A DNA stretch of 64,000 bases from assembly GCF_051955275.1 (NCBI RefSeq), contig NZ_JBQCGW010000261.1, positions 1 to 64,000 of the forward strand, read 5' to 3'. Position numbers and translations under genes: made by a program. The notes beneath the pieces were generated by a model. That model was given only the letters and a program-made list of their open reading frames with translations, had not been told where the DNA came from and did not search any database. The stretch comes from Pseudobacter sp051955275. Its GTDB lineage: Bacteria; Bacteroidota; Bacteroidia; Chitinophagales; Chitinophagaceae. The first letter of the stretch is position 1. The number at the start of each line of letters is the position of its first letter. Shown here piece after piece: positions 44,551 through 53,536 of this stretch.

Positions 44551-44578
44551 GCATGAAGCACCCGCTTCGTGCTTTTTT
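44551..44578 (+). terminator. Terminator after the sod-lipoprotein unit
   Basis: GCATGAAGC (44551-44559), loop ACCC, GCTTCGTGC (44564-44572; one G-T pair), followed by TTTTTT. It ends just before the convergent yidD stop. Confidence 0.85.
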
Positions 44579-44581
44579 CGT

Positions 44582-44812
44582 TTATGGCACCGGGTCATAT
44601 CCGTGGCCGCCCCAGGGGTGACAGCGGCTGATCCTTTTTACTGCCAGCCAGAAACCTTTGAAGAGCCCGTATTTTTTAAAGGCCTGCAATGCATAGTGAG
44701 AACAGGATGGTGTATAGCGGCACTTGGGCCCCAGTAAAGGAGAAATGCCCCATTGATAGATCTTGATCAGGGCAATGAAAGGCCAGCTAAGTATTCTCAG
44801 GATCTGCTTCAT
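44582..44812 (-). CDS. yidD: Membrane protein insertion efficiency factor YidD
   Basis: 76 residues. The whole family signature is present: YQWGISPLLGPKCRYTPSCS, then HYALQAFKKYGLFKGFWLAV and RISRCHPWGGHGYDPVP. YidD is a small membrane-associated helper encoded next to rnpA and usually ahead of yidC. It overlaps the end of rnpA by 26 bases, so translation is coupled. No yidC follows here; the next gene is on the other strand. Confidence 0.93.
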   Translation of the reverse strand: MKQILRILSWPFIALIKIYQWGISPLLGPKCRYTPSCSHYALQAFKKYGLFKGFWLAVKRISRCHPWGGHGYDPVP

Positions 44813-45191
44813 GAACGATGCCGGTAAGTCTTTGTAAAATTACACCGATCTTTTCACTCAGCGTTGCGTAATCCGGCAACTCTTTACCTGTATACACAAA
44901 GAAGAGCGCGAGTTTGATATTCTTCTGAACGGTGATCTCCTGCAGAGGATCCTTCTGCAATCTGTATGCCTCGCGGAGGAGCCGCTTGATGCGGTTGCGG
45001 TCCGTTGACCTGCCGAAGTTACGGCTGCTGGCGCTGAAGCCGGCCTGAAGGGATGATTCAATATATGGCACAAAGGCAAAGGATACCCTCACAGGGAATA
45101 CAGAGAAGCTCTTCCCCTTCCTGAACACCTGGTCAATGGCCTTCCGCCGCTTGAGGCGTTCAAATTTTCCGAGTGTATGCTTTTGCGTCAT
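44787..45191 (-). CDS. rnpA: Ribonuclease P protein component
   Basis: 134 residues. The RNR motif is clear (GRSTDRNRIKRLLREAYRLQ), as is KSFSVFPVRVSFAF and the N-terminal FERLKRRKAIDQVFRKGKSF. RnpA binds the RNase P RNA and aids tRNA 5' maturation. It lies downstream of rpmH, as in most bacteria, but a terminator-type hairpin stands between the two genes. Confidence 0.95.
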   Translation of the reverse strand: MTQKHTLGKFERLKRRKAIDQVFRKGKSFSVFPVRVSFAFVPYIESSLQAGFSASSRNFGRSTDRNRIKRLLREAYRLQKDPLQEITVQKNIKLALFFVYTGKELPDYATLSEKIGVILQRLTGIVHEADPENT

Positions 45192-45200
45192 TGCCGGAAT

Positions 45201-45234
45201 AAAAATAAAATAGCTCCGTCAGACACGGAGCTAT
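45201..45234 (-). terminator. Terminator/attenuator between rpmH and rnpA
   Basis: Arms ATAGCTCCGT (minus 45234-45225) and ACGGAGCTAT (45219-45210), 5-base loop, followed on the minus strand by TTTTATTTTT. It ends 10 bases before the rnpA ATG. It probably lets only part of the abundant rpmH transcript continue into rnpA. Confidence 0.75.
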
Positions 45235-45287
45235 CAATATAGTATGGAACGAAGACCAGGAGCCTGAACTGCTGGTCCGGTCTCAGT

Positions 45288-45443
45288 TTATTTCAATTTC
45301 CTTTCATCAGAAACAGTCAGTTTCTTACGGCCTTTAGCTCTGCGGCTGGCCAGTACCTTACGGCCATTGGCAGTTTGCATACGCTTGCGGAAACCATGCA
45401 CGGTTTTACGACGACGGCGGTGAGGTTGGAATGTACGTTTCAT
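45288..45443 (-). CDS. rpmH: 50S ribosomal protein L34
   Basis: 51 residues. It is strongly basic and reads KRTFQPHRRRRKTVHGFRKR then MQTANGRKVLASRRAKGRKK, the L34 signature, with a short C-terminal tail (LTVSDERKLK) typical of Bacteroidota. L34 is a component of the large ribosomal subunit. The gene is preceded by a long leader of about 120 bases and a strong promoter. Confidence 0.97.
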   Translation of the reverse strand: MKRTFQPHRRRRKTVHGFRKRMQTANGRKVLASRRAKGRKKLTVSDERKLK

Positions 45444-45571
45444 ATTTGTTTGCTTTTACACTTTTTGCACTTCGATTTTGCGAAGTTTTGTTGAATGCGG
45501 CCTGGGAGAACAGACCTGGTTTCTTTTTCAGTCCAACAGGTCACCACACCCGTCGGATTGTGAAAGGACGG

Positions 45572-45602
45572 CAAAGGTAGGGTAAATCAATCCTTTTTCC
45601 AA
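45572..45602 (-). promoter_or_regulatory. Promoter of rpmH
   Basis: On the minus strand TTG (45602-45600), exactly 20 bases, then TACCTTTG (45579-45572). Full match to the Bacteroidota consensus, about 120 bases before the rpmH ATG. Confidence 0.75.
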
Positions 45603-45639
45603 CCACCCGGTAGTAATTTTCCGTAGAACCTTGCTGAAA

Positions 45640-46527
45640 TCAGTAAGTTACTGAAAATGAACCGCTGGTTACGGCAACATCAGGCCCTGGCGGTGTGCTC
45701 TGGTCCTCTCCCGTAAAGGAAAAAGTACCCTTTACTGTCCGGTTTGCCACATCATGTTGGGTGATCGTGAGAGAGCCGCCTGCGCCCGCTCCATACACCA
45801 AGGTGGCGTTCTGATAGAAGGCGGTATAAAAGTTGGCGTTATCAAGTGTATAGGTACCTTGAGTGATAGTAGCGGGAAAACCAAGCGTCACTCCTTTGAT
45901 ACCACCGGCATCCTGAGCCGTGATCACTATCATTCCCAGCGCTTCATTGCCATCCACCGAAGTACCGGTAAAGTCACCCCCATCTACTTTCATGGTCAGC
46001 GTGTTGCTGCCTCCCGGGTTAGGCGTTGTTGTGGTATAGGTAAGATTTTCGAAGAATCCTTCTGTGATCATCAGGGTCTTGTCGTCTGTTGCCCGGTACA
46101 CTTTCATACTGAAATTACCGGAGATCCTTTTGGTGGCATTTTCGATACTGGTGATATTCACCGTACCGCCAGCAATGCTGGAGTTAGCGCCCTGATTGGT
46201 AGTATAAGCAACCGGGGAAGCTTCATTGATATCCAGTACAGTGGCCACATGAGTGCTGGCCTGATCAAGCTGAAATGTACCGGTAGTGGCTGTTTCTAAC
46301 TGTATCACCAGCGTGATATCATCCTGGCTTACGCCGGTGATCACCACCAGGTCGTTGGTAACAACAGCAGAAACCGCTTTGTTGGCGGTCCATTGCTTAC
46401 CATCTATTTTCATGCGGAGAATACCCGTGCCTCCATCTTCAGTGGAATCAACACTTTTTTCTTTCAAACAAGATGCCAGGCCTAATACCATCAGGACCGG
46501 CAGGCAAAAACGAAGGAACCTGCTCAT
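45640..46527 (-). CDS. Lipoprotein with two tandem DUF6252-like beta domains
   Basis: 295 residues. Lipobox VLGLASC (Cys20). Two copies of the same domain follow: residues about 35-165 (GILRMKIDGKQWTANKAVSA ... ISGNFSMKVYRATDD) and 175-295 (NTLTMKVDGGDFTGTSVDGN ... VKGTFSFTGEDQSTPP). Each opens with L-x-M-K-[IV]-D-G and ends with a GxFSM/GTFSF strand. Domains of this kind occur in many Bacteroidota surface lipoproteins; function unknown. The gene is isolated, with no close co-directional neighbour. Confidence 0.82.
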   Translation of the reverse strand: MSRFLRFCLPVLMVLGLASCLKEKSVDSTEDGGTGILRMKIDGKQWTANKAVSAVVTNDLVVITGVSQDDITLVIQLETATTGTFQLDQASTHVATVLDINEASPVAYTTNQGANSSIAGGTVNITSIENATKRISGNFSMKVYRATDDKTLMITEGFFENLTYTTTTPNPGGSNTLTMKVDGGDFTGTSVDGNEALGMIVITAQDAGGIKGVTLGFPATITQGTYTLDNANFYTAFYQNATLVYGAGAGGSLTITQHDVANRTVKGTFSFTGEDQSTPPGPDVAVTSGSFSVTY

Positions 46528-46654
46528 ACGGTTAATTTGATCAATGATTAATGAAACCTACGGTACGGATCGGGCTTTACAAGTATACTGGATTTGGGAG
46601 AATTATCTCCTGAAGGTGGCTGGAATCTTAAGGGATAACGAAAATATTCACTTT

Positions 46655-47482
46655 TTATTGAACCTCAAGCGCAACATGACGGGATTCCAGCGGCTCCCCA
46701 AAGAATATACTGGCCTGGCTGTTGAAATCGTTGGGGTCATCAGTAGTGAAAAACCGGCGGCTGCCTCCCTTGCTGCAACGCTGTTCCATTTCCGGATGCC
46801 TTTGCAGATAATCCACCAGGCTTTCGGCCACTATTGGGCCCTGGCTGAGTACCTGGATATTTTCAGGAATGAACTGTCTGATCTTATCCATCAGCAACGG
46901 GTAATGCGTGCAGGCCAGCAGAAGCAGATCGATTCCTTTTTCTCTTTCCAGGATACTGTTCAGGTTCTGCTGAATGAAATAATCAGCACCGGGTTTCAGG
47001 TGTTCATTGTTCTCCACCAGCGGCACCCACATGGGGCAGGCCTCCTGGTGCACTTCAATATCAGGAAAGAATTTATCTATCTCTATGCGGTAGGATTCGG
47101 AATTCACAGTACCCCTTGTGGCAAGGATCCCGATCTTTTTATTCTTTGTATAGGAACCGATGATCTCCGAGGTTGGACGGATCACGCCTAACACGCGATT
47201 ATCAGGAGCGATTTTCGGAAGGTCCTGCTGCTGGATGGTGCGCAGTGCTTTGGCCGATGCCGTATTACATGCAAGAATCACCAGCGGGCATCCCTGTTCA
47301 AAGAACCATTTTACGCACTGCAGCGTATAATGGTATACGGTATCAAAGCTCCGGTTGCCATATGGAGCCCTCGCATTATCGCCGAGGTATACATAATCGT
47401 ATTGTGGAAGTTTGTGCAGGATCTCCTTCATTACGGTAAGACCGCCATATCCTGAGTCGAAGATTCCAATAGGTGCTTGCAT
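46655..47482 (-). CDS. murI: Glutamate racemase
   Basis: 275 residues from the ATG at 47482. Active-site motifs IGIFDSGYGGLTVM (catalytic Asp/Ser), the first Cys72 in ILACNTASAKALR and the second in LLLLACTHYPLLMDKI. MurI makes D-glutamate for peptidoglycan. It is the last gene of the envelope run that includes bamA and the ompH pair, but a terminator separates it from the ompH gene upstream. Confidence 0.95.
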   Translation of the reverse strand: MQAPIGIFDSGYGGLTVMKEILHKLPQYDYVYLGDNARAPYGNRSFDTVYHYTLQCVKWFFEQGCPLVILACNTASAKALRTIQQQDLPKIAPDNRVLGVIRPTSEIIGSYTKNKKIGILATRGTVNSESYRIEIDKFFPDIEVHQEACPMWVPLVENNEHLKPGADYFIQQNLNSILEREKGIDLLLLACTHYPLLMDKIRQFIPENIQVLSQGPIVAESLVDYLQRHPEMEQRCSKGGSRRFFTTDDPNDFNSQASIFFGEPLESRHVALEVQ

Positions 47483-47499
47483 ATTCAAAAGTACAACAA

Positions 47500-47526
47500 A
47501 AAGCCCCGCCGGATGGCAGGGCTTTT
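47500..47526 (-). terminator. Terminator between ompH and murI
   Basis: On the minus strand AAAAGCCC-x-GCC (47526-47515) and GGC-x-GGGCTTTT (47510-47499) form a hairpin with a 4-base loop and one mismatch, followed by T residues. It sits in the gap before the murI ATG, so murI may depend on read-through or its own promoter. Confidence 0.75.
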
Positions 47527-47546
47527 CAATATGGTGCAGTAATTAC

Positions 47547-48110
47547 TTACGGCTTCTTTGCGGGTGCAGGAGCATTGGCGCCAGCTGCATTCGGCAATTT
47601 GATATTCAGTTTTTTTGCAACAAGGGGAAGGATGTCTTCGCCTGTAGGAGCTACCAGCAGAGCTTCTTTCTCAAATACATAAGTGTATCCTGCTTCTTTG
47701 GCAACAGCCTGGATTGCTTCAAATGCTTTCTTGTTGATAGGCATGATCAGCTCATCACGTTTTTGCTGAAGTGCATTCTGGATGCGCTCTTCTTCACCAC
47801 CGAGTTCAGTGCTGAGTTTATTCAGTTCTTGTTTCTTTACAGATTTAACTGCTTCAGACATGGTAGTGGAATCCTTTGCGAATTTCTCGTAAGCTGCATA
47901 GAAAGCTGCTTGTTTTTCCTGCGCGCTAGCCAGCAGTGCATTACGGAAATCAGTGAGGAGTGTATCAGCTTTGCGGGTTTCAGGCATGATACCGATAACT
48001 TCCTGTGAGCTGATATAACCAATCTTGGTTTGAGCCTGAGCGTGTGCAGCAACCATCATAAGCCCTGAAGCGAACAACACTACTGTAAAAAACTTTTTCA
48101 TGTGTTTCAT
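47547..48110 (-). CDS. OmpH/Skp-family periplasmic chaperone (second copy)
   Basis: 187 residues. Signal peptide (KKFFTVVLFASGLMMVAAHA). Long helical arms (EKQAAFYAAYEKFAKDSTTM, KKQELNKLSTELGGEEERIQ) form the Skp tentacle fold. The C-terminal Ala/Pro-rich tail (AGANAPAPAKKP) is unusual. Skp holds unfolded outer-membrane proteins for BamA. It directly follows a second Skp homologue (106 bases) in the bamA cluster. Confidence 0.92.
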   Translation of the reverse strand: MKHMKKFFTVVLFASGLMMVAAHAQAQTKIGYISSQEVIGIMPETRKADTLLTDFRNALLASAQEKQAAFYAAYEKFAKDSTTMSEAVKSVKKQELNKLSTELGGEEERIQNALQQKRDELIMPINKKAFEAIQAVAKEAGYTYVFEKEALLVAPTGEDILPLVAKKLNIKLPNAAGANAPAPAKKP

Positions 48111-48216
48111 TTTTGTTGTTTAGGACACCCGAAACCCGAAACAAGGGTGGGCATATTTTAGTTTTAAAGTTGAAAATTCACAACAATAAGTTGTTCCCTT
48201 GATGGCGCTTTCACGA

Positions 48217-48729
48217 TTATTTAACACCCAGTTCTTTGAGAATGTCTTCGCTGCGATCCAGCTTGGGGTCGGCAAAGATAACAGTAATTCCTTCACTTTT
48301 ATCCAAAATAAAATCGTATGCACGGTTGACCGCGATTTTCTGGATGGCGTTGAAAACCTTATCCTGTACGGGTTTCACCAGTTCCTGCCTCTTCTTGAAC
48401 AGATCCCCTTCATAACCAAAGCGTTTGCGCTGAAGGTCTCTCAGTTCTTTTTCCTTAATGAAAAGTTCATCTTCCCTTTTTTTCTTCAGTTCATCTGTGA
48501 GCATCACCTGTTCAGCGTCATAATCCTTGTACATCTTGTCCAGAATGGCCTGCTTGTCGTCGATCTCTTTCTGCCAGGCCGCACTGAACTGATCCAGTTT
48601 CTTCTGGGCATCTTTGTACTCAGGCATCTTGTCGAGAATATACCTTGTATCTACAATAGCATAACGTTGCGCATTGGCCAGTTGGGCCACCAGCATCACT
48701 CCCAGGAGGATAAAGAGTATTTTTTTCAT
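48217..48729 (-). CDS. OmpH/Skp-family periplasmic chaperone (first copy)
   Basis: 170 residues. Signal (KKILFILLGVMLVAQLANAQ), then RYAIVDTRYILDKMPEYKDA and long coiled helices (KKREDELFIKEKELRDLQRK, KRQELVKPVQDKVFNAIQKI). It shares the Skp pattern with its neighbour but is not a recent duplicate at the sequence level. It follows bamA by 86 bases. Confidence 0.93.
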   Translation of the reverse strand: MKKILFILLGVMLVAQLANAQRYAIVDTRYILDKMPEYKDAQKKLDQFSAAWQKEIDDKQAILDKMYKDYDAEQVMLTDELKKKREDELFIKEKELRDLQRKRFGYEGDLFKKRQELVKPVQDKVFNAIQKIAVNRAYDFILDKSEGITVIFADPKLDRSEDILKELGVK

Positions 48730-48815
48730 AGCACTTCTTTTTAAGTTTATGAGAAAGGATATAAATATCCAGATAATCTCTGAAATTCCGGGGTCAAACG
48801 GCTGTTAAAAAATGA

Positions 48816-51539
48816 TTATTCCGGTTCAAAGCCCAGCATGAATGTAAACCTCGCTGCATCACGCAGTTTGCCTTCGGGTTTGAGACGGTCGAAACCAACA
48901 CCGTAATCAAATCCAAGCAGACCGAACATTGGCAGGAAGAAACGCATACCCACACCGGCACTTCTTCTCAGGCGGAAAGGATTATAGTCCTTGTAATCAT
49001 ACCATCCGTTGGCAGCCTCAAACCAGAGCATACCATAAATGGTGCTGCTTGGATTGGTAGTGAACGGATAGCGAAGTTCCAGGGTATACTTATTGAACAT
49101 CGTGAAGAACTGAGTAGCCGATTGCTGATCGGGATTCACCTTCGGATCTGAATTCTCATATACCGGGTAACCACGGTGCGCAATGATATCGTAACCTAAG
49201 ATAAAGTTACCATTGGCCAGCCCCGCGTCACCCACCTGGAAGCGCTCGAATGGTGAATAATCCAACTTGCGGTTGTATCGTCCCATGAAGCCATATTTGG
49301 CTGCCGCGCGCAGAACAAACTGCCTGCTCCTGTCAGCACCCATTGCCTTACCAATGGGAATGAACCATTCCGCATTGAATCTCCACTTGTGGAACTCAGG
49401 CAATTTATAGTTGTCTTCGTTGGTTATATTCTTATTGAATAATGAATACGGAGGAGTCAGCTGCACACTGGCCAGAAAGTTGGATCCGCTTACAGGGAAC
49501 ATCGGGTTAGGTCCCGCAGAGTTACGCGCAAGCGCCAGTTTGAAGCTGAGGTTGTTGGATGTACCATCCGAGAAAGACGAAATGAAATACGGATAGTTGA
49601 TCAGCTTGTATTGAGTGAAGCTGATTGAATAGATCAGTGTAAAGAAGTCATCAGGCCATTTCAGTTGCTTACCCAATGATACACTGGCACTGAAACTTTT
49701 CAGTTTGTTGGTATCACTGTACACATAACGGTTACCATCATACCCACCTGTGCGGAACAGGGTCTTTGATGCACTCACAGTAAGTGAGTTCCTCTTCTTT
49801 CCACCCAGCCAAGGCTCGGTGAATGAAGCGGTATAACTCTGGAATGCACGTCCGTTCGACTGGATACGCAGACTGAGTTTCTGACCGTCGCCCGTAGGTA
49901 ACGGGTCCCATGCCTTCTTATTAAAGATATTACGGATCGAAAAGTTATTGAAGGATACACCCACAGTACCGGTCAGACCGATACCACCACCCCAACCGGC
50001 GCTGAGCTCCAGCTGGTCGGAAGATTTTTCTTCCAATGTATAATGGATATCCACGGTACCATCCTCCTGGTTGGGAACGGGGTTGATACCGATCTTCTCC
50101 TGGTTGAAGTAACCCAGCTGCGAGATCTCACGCTGTGAACGTATAAGATCACTGCGGCTGAATTTATCACCGGGCAATGTACGGAGCTCACGACGGATCA
50201 CGTGCTCTTTCGTTTTATCGTTACCGGCAATGGTAACATTCTTGATAGTGGCCTGGGGACCTTCGCGCATGCGGATCTCAAAATCGATGGTATCGTTATA
50301 TACCGCCGTTTCAACAGGATCCACCTGGAAGAAGAGATAACCATCGTCCATATACAGGCTACCGATATCACCACCTTCCTGTGATAATTGCTTACCCAGT
50401 TTCCTGTTGAGGGTTTCAAGATTATAGGTGTCTCCTTTTTTGATACCCAGGAGCATATTCAGAATGGAGTCGGAATATTTTGTATTTCCTTTCCAGGAGA
50501 TATTACCGAAATAGTATTTGCTGCCTTCAGCCATTTTCAGGTCAACCTTCAGGTTGCCTTTGTTGTTGAAGTACTGAGTATCTGCAGCGATAGCAGCATC
50601 GCGGAAACCGAGGGAGTTGTAATATTCCAGTACACGGTCCTTGTCTTCGTTATATTTCTTCTCGTTGAATTTAGCAGAGCTGAATAATTTGAAACGGAAA
50701 TACGGATCAAGGAATTCTTTTGTTTTGGTAAGAGAGAGGAAACCAGCGTCTTTCAGGTATGAATTGAAATCGATCTGTTTGTTCACACCATAAGGGCTGT
50801 TCTCTTTTGCAGGGAAGAGTGTGATCTTGGTCATCTCTTTGGTTCCCTTCATTTGCTTCTTCAGCTTCATTTCACCCACTTCTTCGTTGCCGTAGAAGTT
50901 CACTCCGTCGATACGTACTTTATTACCTTTTGCTACGGTGATGGTAAGGATCACTGAATTGGGAAGTGCCGGATCAGGTGTGGTTTGAATATCCACGGAA
51001 GCGCCCCTGTTTCCTTTTTCAGTATAATATTTCTGAATGGCATCTACTGCATTGCGTTTTACGTTCTCTGTAACCACTTTACCAACGGTGAGATCGGTTT
51101 TTGGCTTCAGCTCATCTTCGTCAGATTTCCTTACACCTTTAATATAATACTTGGAGAGGGTGGGCATTTCGGTAACGTGAATTTCCACGTAGAGATTGGC
51201 GCCTTCCAGTTTAGTGAGGTATATCTGGACGTTGGAAAAGAGACGTTGCTTCCAGAGATTGTTGATAGCTTTTGAGAAGTTGTCTGCTCCCGGGAGAATG
51301 ATCCTGTCGCCAATATTGAACCCGGCGATGGAGATGAGCAGTTGTTCGTCGTATCGTTTAGTACCGGTAACCGTTACACCGGCCAGTATATATTCTTTTT
51401 GTTGTCTTGAGGTTAGTATTGCTTCCAGTTCAGGATCCACAGTGCCGGGGATGGTGTCCCTTTCCTGCCCATAAGCCGAACCTGCGATTAACAGTACAAA
51501 AGCCAATAAAAATACAGGGGAAGTAAACGTACGCTGCAT
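48816..51539 (-). CDS. bamA: Outer membrane protein assembly factor BamA
   Basis: 907 residues from the ATG at 51539, which begins a good signal peptide (QRTFTSPVFLLAFVLLIAGS); a longer frame upstream to 51623 adds nothing conserved. Five POTRA repeats can be followed (ILAGVTVTGTKRYDEQLLIS, RIDGVNFYGNEEVGEMKLKK, ATIKNVTIAGNDKTKEHVIR). The 16-strand barrel carries IRNIFNKKAWDPLPTGDGQK and the C-terminal barrel end. It inserts beta-barrel proteins into the outer membrane. It lies between uppS and the ompH genes, the usual Bacteroidota arrangement. Confidence 0.95.
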   Translation of the reverse strand: MQRTFTSPVFLLAFVLLIAGSAYGQERDTIPGTVDPELEAILTSRQQKEYILAGVTVTGTKRYDEQLLISIAGFNIGDRIILPGADNFSKAINNLWKQRLFSNVQIYLTKLEGANLYVEIHVTEMPTLSKYYIKGVRKSDEDELKPKTDLTVGKVVTENVKRNAVDAIQKYYTEKGNRGASVDIQTTPDPALPNSVILTITVAKGNKVRIDGVNFYGNEEVGEMKLKKQMKGTKEMTKITLFPAKENSPYGVNKQIDFNSYLKDAGFLSLTKTKEFLDPYFRFKLFSSAKFNEKKYNEDKDRVLEYYNSLGFRDAAIAADTQYFNNKGNLKVDLKMAEGSKYYFGNISWKGNTKYSDSILNMLLGIKKGDTYNLETLNRKLGKQLSQEGGDIGSLYMDDGYLFFQVDPVETAVYNDTIDFEIRMREGPQATIKNVTIAGNDKTKEHVIRRELRTLPGDKFSRSDLIRSQREISQLGYFNQEKIGINPVPNQEDGTVDIHYTLEEKSSDQLELSAGWGGGIGLTGTVGVSFNNFSIRNIFNKKAWDPLPTGDGQKLSLRIQSNGRAFQSYTASFTEPWLGGKKRNSLTVSASKTLFRTGGYDGNRYVYSDTNKLKSFSASVSLGKQLKWPDDFFTLIYSISFTQYKLINYPYFISSFSDGTSNNLSFKLALARNSAGPNPMFPVSGSNFLASVQLTPPYSLFNKNITNEDNYKLPEFHKWRFNAEWFIPIGKAMGADRSRQFVLRAAAKYGFMGRYNRKLDYSPFERFQVGDAGLANGNFILGYDIIAHRGYPVYENSDPKVNPDQQSATQFFTMFNKYTLELRYPFTTNPSSTIYGMLWFEAANGWYDYKDYNPFRLRRSAGVGMRFFLPMFGLLGFDYGVGFDRLKPEGKLRDAARFTFMLGFEPE

Positions 51540-51661
51540 TCCGGGTTGTTTAAGCTGGAGCAAATTAAAGGGATTTATTAATTGTCTTTTAAAACTGTTT
51601 GTTAAAACGCGTTGCACTTGCATGAATTTTTATGGCAGGAAGGGTAGATCATGCAAAAGAT

Positions 51662-52426
51662 TTATTGATTGATGACTGGTTCCGTCTGAACCTGGTCCCC
51701 GGTTTTACCGAATCTCCTTTCTCTTTTCTGGAAGTCAATAATGGCCTCATACAGGTTTTCTTTCCTGAAGTCGGGCCAGCGTACATTGGTAAAATAAAGT
51801 TCTGCATAAGCCAGTTGGTAAAGCAGGAAGTTGCTGATACGGTATTCACCACTGGTTCTGATCATGAGTTCCGGATCAGGGAAGCTTCCTGTGGTGAGGT
51901 AACCTGCGAGCGTATCCTGTGTGATGGAAGCAGGGTCAATTTTTCCCTCCTTTACATCTTCTGCGATATGTTTCACTGCCTGAACCAGTTCCCAGCGGCT
52001 GCTGTAGCTGAGCGCCATGATCAGGTTGAGCCCGGTATTGCGACTGGTGATATCGAGTGATTCGCGCAGCGCCTGCTTGGCATATTCAGGCAGCATACCC
52101 ATATCACCGATCACATGCAGTTTGATGTTATTCCTGTTCAGGGTTTCCGTTTCCTTCCGGATGGTTTCCACCAGCAACTCCATCAGGCCTGTCACTTCCT
52201 GCTGGGGCCTGTCCCAGTTCTCAGTGGAAAAAGCATAGAGTGTGAGGTATCCCACGCCCAGTTCAGCGCAGCCCTCCACTATATTGCGCACACTTTCCAC
52301 TCCATGAAAGTGACCATAGAGGCGGTCCTGCCCCTTTTCTTTAGCCCAACGCCCATTGCCATCCATGATGATGGCGATGTGACTGGGAAGTCGCTGCAGG
52401 TCTATATGGTCCTTTCGGCTCCTCAT
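51662..52426 (-). CDS. uppS: Isoprenyl (undecaprenyl diphosphate) transferase
   Basis: 254 residues. N-terminal IAIIMDGNGRWAKEKGQDRL then YGHFHGVESVRNIVEGCAEL holds the substrate Asp and diphosphate-binding residues; LTLYAFSTENWDRP and, near the end, MIRTSGEYRISNFLLYQLAY then ELYFT are further signatures. It makes the C55 lipid carrier for peptidoglycan and O-antigen. The bamA start lies about 120 bases downstream. Confidence 0.96.
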   Translation of the reverse strand: MRSRKDHIDLQRLPSHIAIIMDGNGRWAKEKGQDRLYGHFHGVESVRNIVEGCAELGVGYLTLYAFSTENWDRPQQEVTGLMELLVETIRKETETLNRNNIKLHVIGDMGMLPEYAKQALRESLDITSRNTGLNLIMALSYSSRWELVQAVKHIAEDVKEGKIDPASITQDTLAGYLTTGSFPDPELMIRTSGEYRISNFLLYQLAYAELYFTNVRWPDFRKENLYEAIIDFQKRERRFGKTGDQVQTEPVINQ

Positions 52427-52570
52427 ACCTTATTTTTTGAAGGGACCAAAGGTACAAAAATTTAAATCCGATGCTGATTTCATGGAAATTTTATCTACTT
52501 ATTATGAACATTTGCCCATAATCCTTAAAAATTTCACGACAGGCTTGTGAATTTCTTAATATGGAAACTG

Positions 52571-53428
52571 TTAATTGGCCGACGGGCACCTGTATGAGCT
52601 GAGGTTGAAAGAGAAGGTGATCTCAGCAAAAATGTACTGGTCTTTTTGTTTGGAGAACCCGCGCTGTCTTCCTTCGATACCGATGATATCCCCGGTTTCA
52701 TAAGACCTGTCCTGCAGCAGCCTGGCCACCGATGGCGTACCATCCGGCAGGTCCGGGAACTTATCTGCTCCCACGTAGGTCTTGCTTACATCATCCAGGT
52801 AATCGGTACCTGTGAAGCGGTGCACAACTTCAAAACCGATATTCATTCTTTCATTCAGTGCATACTTCACACCTACGCCGAAGGGAATAGCGAGGGCCAT
52901 ATTGTTATAGGCCTTTCTTTCCGGATAGGCAGCGGAACCCTGCCCTTCCGTTCCGAGCGGACGAAGGAAATATTTTTTACCGCCCAGGTAGGCAAATGGA
53001 TCGTAATTGAAAACACCCACCCCGAAGGTTACATAGGGGGTGAAACGGTGATAAGGATCAGCAGGGATGAATTTGAAGAAATTGAAATCCCCCTGTACGG
53101 CCAGTTCAAATATATTGGTATTGAAACTGAGGTTTCGCCGTTGCTGGTATACATTGGAGGTATTGTAAATATCAGAGTAGCCCAGCTGTGCAAAGTGGCC
53201 GGCCACGCGGAGTGCAACATAATTACCGAACTGTTTACGGAAGAAAACGCCGGCTGTGACCTTGGGCCTGTTCAGGCGTGCCCTGGTATTCAGGTCCCCG
53301 AAATAATGTGCGCCCCCCAAAGAAAGCCCGAACTCACCTACGTGAACATAGCTCTCGTACTGGGCCATAACCTGGGATGTCTGGAGGAGGGTACCTGCCA
53401 GAAGCATCGAAACAACCAGCTTCTTCAT
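52571..53428 (-). CDS. DUF6089 outer-membrane beta-barrel protein
   Basis: 285 residues from the ATG at 53428 with a signal peptide (KKLVVSMLLAGTLLQTSQVM). The body alternates amphipathic strands: EFGLSLGGAHYFGDLNTRAR, VTFGVGVFNYDPFAYLGGKK, MNIGFEVVHRFTGTDYLDDV, finishing IFAEITFSFNL. It is the DUF6089-type barrel that stands between nadK and uppS in many Bacteroidota. Function unknown. The region 52427-52570 after it holds no recognisable element. Confidence 0.85.
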   Translation of the reverse strand: MKKLVVSMLLAGTLLQTSQVMAQYESYVHVGEFGLSLGGAHYFGDLNTRARLNRPKVTAGVFFRKQFGNYVALRVAGHFAQLGYSDIYNTSNVYQQRRNLSFNTNIFELAVQGDFNFFKFIPADPYHRFTPYVTFGVGVFNYDPFAYLGGKKYFLRPLGTEGQGSAAYPERKAYNNMALAIPFGVGVKYALNERMNIGFEVVHRFTGTDYLDDVSKTYVGADKFPDLPDGTPSVARLLQDRSYETGDIIGIEGRQRGFSKQKDQYIFAEITFSFNLSSYRCPSAN

Positions 53429-53536
53429 ATACTGCAATATAAGGATTAAGTATGTTGCCAATAACGGCTAAGCCTGGTTTTTCAGTCTATTGGAAAAGTT
53501 AAAATGCCGCTTCACGGCGGGTTTCACAGGATAGGG

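Noticed and set aside
46544..47191. 215-residue plus-strand open frame
   Set aside because: Shadow of murI, whose motifs are complete on the minus strand.
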